A DNA stretch of 64,000 nucleotides from positions 69,251,505-69,315,504 of the forward strand of contig JAVHZZ010000005.1 in NCBI GenBank assembly GCA_036250195.1, read 5' to 3'. This DNA is from Mixophyes australis (Eukaryota > Chordata > Amphibia > Anura > Limnodynastidae). The notes beneath the pieces were generated by a model. It made no database searches. It saw only the letters and a list, made by a program, of their open reading frames with translations, and was not told where the DNA came from. Both the position numbers and the translations under genes were made by a program. How positions within the stretch are numbered: the stretch's first letter is position 1; each line of letters begins with the position of its first letter. This document shows positions 33,601 through 45,600 of this stretch, one piece after another.

Positions 33601-36600
33601 TTTCCGTGTTGTGCAAGGTGCTGAAACCATTCAAAGTAGTCACCTTTAAAGTGAGTTCAGGCATTACTGGCTTGAGCCAAGTGATTCCCTTAATTAGACT
33701 TTTGGAAAAGCAGCTTGGGAAACTGAAGGAGGAGATGAAACAAAGCCATTCCGCTAATTATGTTGGACTTGTAGATTAAGTACTTTATTCACTTCGCCAG
33801 GATCAGAGAGTTATCAAAATCTTGAAATTAGGATCACTACATTTTGGCGACTGTGCTTGATCCTCGGTTTAAGACCTATGTCTTCCTTTTTATCCAACTG
33901 ACCCAGATCTGAAAAGATGCAAGGAGCTCCTGGTGAGCAAGATGACAGCTCAAGTGTAACTTGACAGGGCGGCGTCTCCTCCTTCAGTTTCTCACTCAAC
34001 TACTGCTAGGAAAAACCTTCGCTTTCCCAAGACACCCAGAAATGATGCAGATGACTCTGCACCAAATTTTGACATCTGGTCTAAAAGAATTGACAAAAAA
34101 ATGCGACAACTCTGCCGTAACTCCACCTGAAGTAGGCAAAAAAAAAACAGAATCTGCAGAGCTTTCTTGTTAAAATCTTCAACAAGGAAGGGGTACTAGG
34201 CCTCAATTTGTTCAGGAGACACATCAAGGCCCCTCAACTAAGTCACATAAACTCAAGTCATTCAAGTCCTGAAACAGAAAAATCGGTCCGTTCTTGAGAG
34301 AGGACCACCTGGACTCCCTTCCCCCGGCTCCTGAACAAACTTAGGCCAGCCTCAGCCTAAGAAATCCTGAGTATCAAGCTTACGCTCAAAATCTGGGATG
34401 ATATCAATGTGTAATTTAAAGTATCAACATGCCCCTCACACCTTACTCCACTCTGATGTCACCCAATGTTCCCAAAGTTTTTTCTCCATTTTCTCAAAGT
34501 AGACATTAAACATTTTAGAAGAATTTGCCTCATTTACCTTGTGGACTTACAAGAGCAATACGGATTTGTGCAAACTACCTTTTCTCCAAATTTTCTTATT
34601 AAAAACTTTGTTCAAACACAGATGAAAACATCTAAATTAAGACAGCTAACTCAGTTTGAGCATAGCTGTACTCGATAAATTATAAATGTATGATTTCTAT
34701 AGTTTACAATTTGGTTCTATGCCCAGAACTTCAGTTAACTGAACCACATAAAACCCTTTGGGAAAGAGACTTAAACATCACAGTAGATGGAAAAGACTGG
34801 GATTGCATCAGACAAAGAGCAGTTAAAGTATTAATTTTTGTGGTACTAAAAGAAAATGCTTTCAAAATATATACCAGATATTACTTTTCAGGCTCCACAA
34901 TATGTACCCCCAAACTTTGCTGGAGAAACCATGGGGACATTAGGATATGTATGTATATCTGGTGGAATTATTTTCTAATAGCTCAGTTTTGAAGTATGAT
35001 GATTAACTTAATCAAATAAGAAATGTTTAGATATCAGCTGAACCATTAATCTTACTTCTCAATAGGTGTTATGGCTGGTGGTACTGGCATGAACTCCCAG
35101 AACAGATAGAAGAGGTCTTCATCTTTAGCAACCGTCTTTCCCGTAGTGCTAGATACGCTCACAGGTACTTGGATGCCCCCAGGTCTTAAACTCAGCACAG
35201 AGGGAGCTTGTGTACAGAAACAGTAGCTTAATAGTTGGGAGAAGATACTAAAGTTCAGGAGACAAAACGGAATCAGGCAACCAACTGTGATCCGGTAAAC
35301 AGACAGAGGTCAGGGCAACAGGCCAACGAGCAGAATATGGTAAACAGACAGAGGTCAGGGCAAGAGGCAAATGAGCAGAATCCGATAAACAGGCAAGGGT
35401 CACAACAGGTATCAATCAGAATAACATGCATATCCACAAGGAGCAGGTCAACAAGTGAGGTAACAGAATCTATAACTGGCAGGGAGGCTAAGCCCTCCCT
35501 TCCTTATATACTTAGAAAGGCCAATCAGAAACAGGATGGTACAGCAGTAGTAGTCAGCCTCAGGAGGCTGTTAATTAATTTTGCTACTTTGCGCACACGC
35601 CCGGCTGTCCCTTAAGCCGAGACGTGTGTCTTAGCAACAGGACATCGCGGCCGTTGCCTTGGCGATGGCCGGGGGAATTAGGAAGTGACATCTCGGTAGT
35701 CATGTAGACGGCCGGGACGTGGCCTGGCTCCAACATGGAGTCGCGGCAGCTTGAGCCACGTAACAATAGGTTGGTGAAATCACTTAGCAAACATCTAGAT
35801 AAGCTCAATACTCATATAAATAATGTGAGAATACTCTTCATAGTGAGGTAATGGAAGAAACAAGCCCCCCAATATAGGAAGCCTTAATGAACTGAATGTG
35901 GATTGTCTCCTCAATGGAGTACTTCTCTGGTGTGCTTTATAATAGTGGATTTGCCTTTCACAATGTGTAGAGCCATTGGAACCAGTACAATAACTTCTTT
36001 CCCCCCCTGGAACGTCAAAATTAATCTAAATCCACCAACACTACCTTTACCTTTCATCACTTACATCCCCTTCCCTGCTAAGTCCCCTTTCCTCCTTTGT
36101 GCCATTTCTTTTTATACATCAAAAATTATCAGCTTCCACAACTACTAAACATTATATGGTTACATATCTATCTAGTCTCTCATCATTTGTTAGACTCCAG
36201 GTGCTGTATTAACATTGTGTCTGTATGATAAAGTGTTTGTTTATACTTGATTGGCATTTTCCATAATAGATGAAAAAGAAATTAAGTCAACAGGTCCAGA
36301 TAGTATACAAATCCATGAATACTCAGGGCCGCTGAGAGGAGGGGGGAGCGGGTACATTTTACCCGGGCCCAGGCTTGCCAGGGGGCCCGGGCCGGGCCCT
36401 CGGTTCTAATTTTGAATTTTTCTTTGTTTTTTTTTATCTTGCGTCTTTTTTAGGTATTTATTTATTTTTTCCGCGGTGGGGAGGAGGGGGTTGCGGTTCA
36501 TTGGTGGGGGGAGCTGGAACAATAAAACAAAAAAAAAATACTCACGTGACCGCGGCGCCGCGTCCCTCCTCTCCTCTTCTCTATTCACACTGACTGTCGG

Positions 36601-39600
36601 GCGTGACGTCATAAAGTCACGCCCGTCAGTCAGTGAGGAGCGCCGGACAAGACAGAACAAGAAGAAAGAAGAGAAGACAGAAGAGAAGAGAAGAGAAAAA
36701 GAAAGAAGCTGACAGGAGGTAAGTAAAGAAACGGAGAGGCATGGGGAAGAAAGGGGCAGTGCTATAAAGAAGGGGGAGTAAAAAAACGGGGGAGAGAGGC
36801 TGAGAATAAATAAAAAAGGGGAGAGAAACAATAAATAAAAAAGGGGAGAGAAACAATAAATAAAAAAGTGGAGAGAAACAGAATAAATAAAAAAAGTAGA
36901 GAGAAACATAGAATAAATAAAAAAGGGGAGAGAAAAAATAAATAAAAAAGTGGAGAGAAACAGAATAAATAAAAAAGGGGAGAGAAACATAGAATAAATA
37001 AAAAAGGGGAGAGAAACAATAAATAAAAAAGGGGAGAGAAACAGAATAAATAAAAAAGGGGAGAGAAGCACAGAATAAATAAAAAAGGGGAGAGAAACAT
37101 AGAATAAATAAAAAAGTGGAGAGAAGCACAAAATAAATAAAAAAGGGGAGAGAAACAGTATAAATAAAAAGGGGAGAGAAGCACAGAGTTAAAATAAAAA
37201 GGGAGAGAAACAGAATAAATAAAAAAGTGGAGAGAAGCACAGAATAAATAAAAAAGGGGAGAGAAACATAGAATAAATAAAAAAGTGGAGAGAAGCACAA
37301 AATAAATAAAAAAGGGGAGAGAAACAGTATAAATAAAAAGGGGAGAGAAGCACAGAGTTAAAATAAAAAGGGGAGAGAAACAGAATAAATAAAAAAGTGG
37401 AGAGAAGCACAGAATAAATAAAAAAGGGGAGAGAAACATAGAATAAATAAAAAAGTGGAGAGAAGCACAAAATAAATAAAAAAGGGGAGAGAAACAGTAT
37501 AAATAAAAAGGGGAGAGAAGCACAGAGTTAAAATAAAAAGGGAGAGAAACAGAATAAATAAAAAAGGGGAGAGAAGCACAGAGTTAAAAAAAAAAAAGGG
37601 GAGAGGCACATTTAATAGTGGGGACTATTAATTTAAGATGGGGTGGTTTGGGGGCTATTGAATATGGGGGTGAGTTTAGGGAGAATGAGGTATATTTATT
37701 AAATGTGACTATGAATTTATTAATGGCAGTGATGGTTGTGGGAAATAGGTATTGGTAGGCTGTTTGCAGGAAGGGAAATAGGTTTATTTATTAAATGTGA
37801 ATACTATTATTTTAATGTTGGGGCTAGAGGAAGGCCTAATTATTAATCGTGGGTGCTATTGATTTAACGCCGGGGCTGGCTGTAATTTTCTAAATGTAGC
37901 CATTTTTTTTCCCAAATAGGTCCTCCAACATTTCAGGATCCGGACAAGCCGCAACTAAAGAAAGCAGCAGTCACAGGTGGTGAAAGTGAGAAGAACAGGT
38001 AGGAGAGAGCAGCAAAGTGTGTGAAATGTTGTGATTCTAGTAGGGACAATGGCAATTTTTGGTGAGTGTCGTGCCCAATGTAAGGTGCAGGCCAAGACTG
38101 AACTTTGTGTACACACTGCATTCTTTGTACACTACACTGTGGTGCTAGATGTCTTAAAAGTCAGGAGTGCTGGGACATATGTGACGCTCTGGTGAATTCA
38201 GGACCTAGTGATTTTGATGTGCTAGCCACGCCCCAACAGCACATTTCCGCGCCCCAAATGTATGACCACACCCCTAAAATATTTTGCATCGACGTTAGGC
38301 TAGCCACTCCCCAACGGCGCATTGCCACGCCCCTGAATGTATGACCACACCCTTGAATTTTTTTGCGCCGCCTTAGGGCTTACTCAACTATAAGGGGGGC
38401 CCCATGAATTTGTTGTACCCAGGCCCTGAATTCCTCCTGGCAGCCGTGTGAATACTACTGGTATTTTTAACCAATTGCTTACAGCTATAATTTCAGGTGA
38501 CTGGAGAATGGCAAATGTAGTTTCACTAAACAAAAAAGGCAGTAGGGAAAAATATGATTACAATATACTTGTGAGTCTCACAGGGAAATTAATGAAATAA
38601 ATAATTGTTAACTATTTAGAGTCAAACAAGAGGTATGAATTTACTGCTGGGAGATCACATATTAAACAAATTAAATGTTTTTTGTATGTTTTGTTTTTTG
38701 CTTAAACAAAATTTGTAAACAAAGTGTTGAATCAGGGTGTATCAAAAGTTATAGCTTATTTCAATTTTAGCAATGTATTTGAAACCACAGAAGGGGTACA
38801 AAAATGCATGGTGATTTATAGAAGAGATAGATGAATGGAATAAAGTATGTAATCTAATGATCACAAAAATCCAAAAGCAAACTATAGACAACAACATCAG
38901 AGGCAAGGGATGTTGGGAGTATTCATTACAGGTGGTAAGAAGGTAAGAACTAGTGTAATCATGCAGTGGGAGAAGCCAGTATAATATTTGCTTGCATATA
39001 AAGATACAATATATTAGTAACTGAAATAAAACAACACAACAAAGCAAAGAATAAACACATAACAAAATAGTAGACAAGACAGATCTGTAGGTTCGAGGGT
39101 CTAAGGTTTCAGCAAGTTTTCTACCTTCAAATTCTTCAAGTTTCTTTATGTTTCTATTATGAGGCCCAGTATAAACTATATCTATTAGTACTGCACTAGA
39201 CCTTGCTTTACAAGTACTAAAGGTGAAGTAATTGGCAGACATTTAGGGACATATTTATCAAAGGGTGTAAAGCCCTAAATTATTAAATTAAAACATTAAA
39301 ATATTGAAACATTAATTAATTCTGAATGTCACATCACTTTTGATAAAACTACTACTCTACTACTGATTATAGAAACAAAAACATAATTTACATGACATTA
39401 TCATACTATCAAAATGTTTAAAACCTCATTTATTATTTTGTGTATTACCTCTTCCTTTGGACGTGATTTGGAAATATCTCTTTTGTACACCATGTGTTGA
39501 GTAAATATGGATGGCCATAATAAAGCAAAGGCATTAGGCCCATCTCCATAAGTATTTCTGTCGCTGACTCTCTGAAAGCGAGGAGGGGCAATATCTGTTC

Positions 39601-42600
39601 GAACAGTAGGTATGCCATAGGTCCGATAATCTGACAAAAAGAATGAAACTTAATTAAAGACTTCCTTTTGTGACATCTGTCAATAACCTGTTTTGGGCTG
39701 GGTACACACTACAGAATTTTCAATGCAATATGTTATCTACAACAATTTTACTAACGACCGAAAAAAAAAAAGTCCTGATCAGCATGCCGTTCCATGCATA
39801 CACTATATACACGTTTTAAAAGATTTACCCTCTGCTCTTCAACTGTCAAAACCATCAGCTGAGAAGATCATAACTCTGTAAACTGTATGGAGATCCTGAT
39901 TGTGAGTGCATACACACTGCAGGATTGGAAGGATGTCGGTCCATAGCAGAACGAGATTTATATTTCTGCTGAACAATTAAATCCAATGATGGTTGGTGCT
40001 TTTGGAACGACTATTGTTCATCGTCTAAGTGTACACACTAATGCAATATCAGGCTGAATCGTTTATATAGTGATTGGCTCTCTAATTGGTTGAAAACACT
40101 GTATTGTATCCTAAGGCTGGGTACACACTTTATCATCAGTCATTTATCATTTGATTGGCCCGATATTACGGTACTGTGTACCCTGGAAAGATGAACGATC
40201 ATCGTTCCAAAGCACAGATCATCGTTGATGTGATTGGTCGTTCTGTTTAAAATATGTCGTTCAGCTATGAACAATGTCGGTCCAAATCTGCAGTGTGTAT
40301 GCACTCTGCCACAACTGGAAGGACATTTCAGCAGCCATCACCTGTCACGGAGTTCCTGCGGGGCAGATGAGGACGCTGTTAATTCATCATTTTTGCTGTA
40401 TTGATCAGCTCAGCAAAAATTCCATAATTTGGCTGGAACTGGAATATTATTATAGTCTAATGTAGAAGTACTGCAGCAGCTGCAGGAAACGGCCTTGGTG
40501 CGTTTCCTGACTGTGCATTCAGTAGAAAAAACTGATCACCGGCATCACTAGTCAGCCACACTTTAAGGGAAAATACAGTTTTCATGAATTTCCGAAGGTG
40601 ACACAATGTATTTATTGCATTTGTTCCTCTTTCATGTTTCATCACAATGGTCTAAAGGTGCAGCCAGTGGCCACAGTGAACCTGAGTGGAATACCTTCTT
40701 GCCGCAGTTAGAAATCATTTCAGGGAGAAGCAGCAGCTGTAAGCTCGGTTCAAACAGTCCTCAGGAGGGATAAAACACTGGACTAAAGCTGTATGAATGA
40801 AATTCAATTTTAAATTAAACTAATGAGTATCTCCTTTCATTCATTCATTTCATTCATACTGCTTTAGTGCAGTGTTGTATCCCTCCTGGGGACTGTTCGA
40901 ACCAAGCTTGCAGCTGCCACATCTCCATGAAATGATTGCTTAAATTAAATGTGAATGCTCCCAACAGCCAATCTGATTAACAGGACTTAAAAAATAGACA
41001 CTCATTTGGCATAGCGTTGACACATGATTCATGACTGCCGCTTACACCTGAGCCTCAGCCAGACACAAGGAGCTCCTCTTTTCACTTGTTAACTGTCCCA
41101 GAGATCACACACATTTAATTGGTATATGACATGCCAAGCTGATAATGTAAAACTAGGAAGATGATAATAACGTTAGTTGAATAAATCAGGGGTTAATAAA
41201 TAAGTGGGACCAATATTCCTATAGAGGAGAGATACGAATATGACATCTCATTTGCAGACTATCACAAACAGCCCCATGAGAACAGGCTGAATAATAGCTT
41301 GCAGTGTTGCAAACATCCACACTGCAGACAGTCCAACAGGACTGAAATAGATCCCACTTTACCCAGGATATATAAGAGAACTCCTCTTATTTCTAAATGC
41401 TGTGTGTTACAATGTCTAATTGGGAACATGTACTAATATCATTAATGTAACAGCCTAGGATAGTTTGTATCCAAACTAAACAGTGAGTAGCAAATGTAAG
41501 AATGGGTAATAACAAGTTACAGCCTGAGCTCATGAAGCGTATCGAAACGAATCCCAACTCACCCTTGATGGGTGCCATGCGATACAAAATACAACTGTGA
41601 ACATAAATTATCATGTACTAACTGGAGGGTTCAAGATAAGCTGCATCTGAACTAAGCAGTGATCGGAAAATACAGCGTAGAGTAATATACATAAATTATT
41701 ATGCATTAATGTAAGAGATTGAGATAAGCTTCATTTGAATTAAGAAGTGAGTGATTAGTACAGAGCACACACTGCTCGGGTGAATGAGTGTAATTCAAAC
41801 AGACACCTTCTCTCGAGGAATAACAGGATTGTGTAAAATCATATTTGAATGGGATATCTGACATTATGCAGTGTGAATACATGATTTAACTTGGACACAT
41901 GCTGATTGAATATATGACATTAATTAGACCTCAGATATCTACACCTTCATGTAAGACTTGACCCACATGTCATAGTTATTACAGAGCAGTAGAGGCAGTA
42001 TAATTCAGTTTGTGATTCAATGAGGTGACATTGTTGGACCAGATCTTGGAGCAGATGAAGAGCACAGATCTGAAGGTAAATCGTGTGTAGTGTGTACACA
42101 TAATTCGGCATGCTGAGCGGGACTTTCCCCCCCCCCTTATCATTGGTAAATTGTTAATCATTAGAATTTCCTTACAGTGTGTACCTAGCCTTATAAACAA
42201 AGCAGCAAATTAAGTTTTCTTGCATGCATGCACAGGCATAAATGTATGCCCTGTGAAATAGACTACATGCTTAACTACCATTTGGCATTGTTCATGGGTC
42301 TGATACTTGACCCCCTTATCACTATCGCTGACAGACAGGGAGTTGGGGATCCAGTGATGACAGTGCATGGCTGTTATTATGGTGGCATGGGAATCCTGGT
42401 CTCCCTGCACAAATGCAGTAGCAATCTCATCATACAATGCTCTCACTATCACTGTGATCTTATTTCAGTGCAAAAATGTAGTAGGATGTACTGTAAGTTA
42501 CTGACATTCCATCAATTACAGATTATTTCACACATTGATAATATTTTTCATGTTATGTTTCTAAAATAAAAACAAAAAAACAAACAAAATACCTCACTGA

Positions 42601-45600
42601 GTGCACCAGGACACAGAACTGGGAACTGTACTTACCAGGAGAACTTGGCCCGCCAACAACTGCCTTGATCCTAGAAGATGATGTTTGGTAAAAGTCTGGT
42701 GCTTCATTTCCTTTTGAAAGAGTTTTGGGTGTTTTCTCTAAACCTTCAAGGTACACTGAAGATTCTTCCTCTTTAACGTTTAATGAAGAGTCTGTACTTT
42801 TATCCATATGTTTAATTCCTGCAAGACATTTATTATTAACATTGCCCATAGCCAAAATTATTGTCATTGGGATATATCACTCATTTCACAAGTGGCTGGT
42901 GACTATGAATTTATGACCTAGGACTTTATCACAAGAAATATGTGTAATAACTTGTGAAATAACTGACAATCTTTAAATTTAGAAATATATCCATGTATTC
43001 AACAACATAAACATATTATGAAATTACTAAAATAATAGTATCTCTAAGGAGCCTAGAAGACTTGATAACTGCTCTTTATTTTTTTGCTGAATAAGCAATA
43101 TTCATTTGTTCATACAAGGAAAATCATAATCTGGTGTGATTCACCAGTAAATAATAACCCCAAAGTGCAATGCATTCACAAATTCGACATTGACTAGTCA
43201 ACACATTTAAAGCAAGTAAATTATTCCGGGCTCTGCTCATGTCTTATCACATAATTAGTTAGAAAGAACATGAAGACCACCAACTGAAAAATACAAAGCA
43301 TGCATGAGGACACAGAGAGGCTTGTAGCTGACTTGAAGGTATATTAACACTCTGATACACAGGGTAATAGGAGAACATGCAGGTCTGGGAGCACATATTG
43401 GAAATTGATAGGGATACACAAGACTGGAATACAGAGGATGTCATTTACAAAGAGCAACATAAAGAACTTGAAACACAGAAGAGCCAGGAGCATCTTGTGG
43501 GCAAAGAGGGGAAGTAAGGACTAGGGGAACTTAGTGGATTAAAAGGGGAAAGAAGGTTTGTTAACACAGAGCAGAGAAACAGCTGAATAAATTGAATGTA
43601 TGAACTTTGTCAAAATGTAAACCATCAACATGGAAAAATAAAGATTGCCGTTATTAGTTTGTCAGACAGACTTACCTTGTGTTTTTATATTTTCTCTCAA
43701 TTTTCCAATCGGCATTTTACCTTTCCAATTCAGAAAGTTTGCAAACTCTATGAAGTTAATCAAGCCATCTTTGTCTACATCACAGTATTCAATTAAAGAA
43801 TCCAAGAGATCAGGATCCAGAGTAAGGCCAAACTGAAGACATGTCCTTTCTAACTCTTCCTTATCTATTTTTCCATCACCATTCTAGAAAAAAAATCAAG
43901 AGGTGAAATCAATGGAAATGAATGGCAATTACTTTTTAAAAATGCCATTCGATAGACATTTTTTTTATATGGTCTCTTCTTTGACCTGTGATGGGGTGAG
44001 TGGTGAAGAAAAATCATACCTGTGGTCAGGAGGTTTCATTCATTTAGTTCTGTAGGGTATGAATATGTATGGTGTATGGTACGTAAAAAGGTTTGAGAGG
44101 GTCATTTTTTATTAATTCAATTTTGTTTAGACTCAATTTTAATGATTGTTTACCTGGGCCCAGTACAAATGCCATTTTTGTCCCTTTATTAAAGTGGCCT
44201 ATATGACTCCTGGGACATGTGTATTTTGTCCAAACAGATTGATTTAAAACTCCATATGCAGTTGTTGTTTTTAACCTTTACTTATCTCCATAGGCCACTT
44301 GCACTTATATAGTGACTAGGGTGATTGGGTCACGGCTCCCATCACCAGGCTGCCCTGCACCCTGCTCGGCATCAAAAGGTAGGATAGAGTTCACAGCACC
44401 AGGCTGAGGGCCGGCACTCTGTCCTGGCCCCCATCCAGTGAGGCAGGCTAGAACTGCAGTACTAGCCAATGGGCTATTTTCTATAAAGTATTTAAATCTG
44501 TTTAAAATAGTAACTTTTCAAATAACATTTTTATTTTCTTATAGCCACAATGCTCAACTTTCTTCTTAATCTGCTGGAATGTCTGATGACACTTCCCTTA
44601 TTAGAGTTCCCATTGCTGAATGAATTCTAATTTCATAAAAACTAAGACAATTTTCTCATGTTATAAATCTCTATTTTTTTATTACTGCATTATTTAAAGT
44701 GATTATTTAGTACTGTTTTAGTTAGAAACAAGTTCTTATTATGTATGTATAATATTAATTTACATTGTAAAGCCTGTAAAAAAAAGAAATGTAAAAATAT
44801 GATGCATTACAATTACTACAGCAGCCAACCTTGTCATAATGCCTAAAAGCTTCCAGTAATGAGTCAAAATTACAATGGTTCGCTTTCTTCAAGTGTTGCT
44901 GAGCAGCTGCCAGGATGGCTCTGTGCCTATCCTTACCGCGCAGAAAGTCTTTGGGTGCTCTGTTGTGAAGAAGATCTCCCACTCCTGGAAGGAAAGAAAG
45001 AATATTCATTTTATTTGGATTTAACAACCAAACATTGTGTTTCATTCCAGCATGTGCTATAATGAATACAATTTATACAGGGCTTTTTAAAAAAATAGAA
45101 AAACAACTTTTACTGAACCATTGTTGAAGGTGATAATGTGGTTAGCTTGTTAAAAAAAATCCAGGAACAATTATTTAATTTATATAAGAAAAAAAATTCT
45201 CTGAATCAATGGTACTCAACCTTTTACTGGGAGCCAAGTCAGTGTGTCATCATTCTGTGATCCTGAGTGTTGTGATATCGTTCTGGAATCCAAAGTGTCA
45301 CAAGTGTCAGTGTGTCATCATTCTGGGATCCCAAGTGTCAGTGTGCCATGGTTCTTGGATATCAAGTGTCAGTGTGCCATCCCCAAGATATAAGTACTGA
45401 TAATCTTGCCATTGGCTCATGCCCGTTTTTCACCAAAATTGATGTTGAAAAACAGGCAGCTCTTCTGATTAGAGTAAATCCTCCCCTTTTGGGCCTTTTC
45501 ATAGTGATTTGTATATTACAGAATAAGCAAGTTCATCCAAACAGTTTATGTTGCAGGTTAGCCTGTGATTGCATGGTGATGCCTTCTGATTATCTGACAA

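Noticed and set aside
35235..35615. 126-codon plus-strand frame with a 15-residue repeat
   Set aside because: Created by the 45-bp tandem repeat in the solo LTR at 35067-35765.
36406..37609. Minus-strand frames of 224-253 codons rich in F, L, S and Y
   Set aside because: Products of the 27-29-bp minisatellite inside the 2.1-kb element; composition is purely that of the repeat.
38742..39242. 166-codon minus-strand frame
   Set aside because: Its lower part is the antisense of the CR1-like fragment. The upper part (CKARSSAVLIDIVYTGPHNR) reads somewhat protein-like but has no family I recognise and no splice sites fitting EFHB.
42228..42569. 113-codon plus-strand frame
   Set aside because: Intronic, no domain recognised, composition not coding-like.
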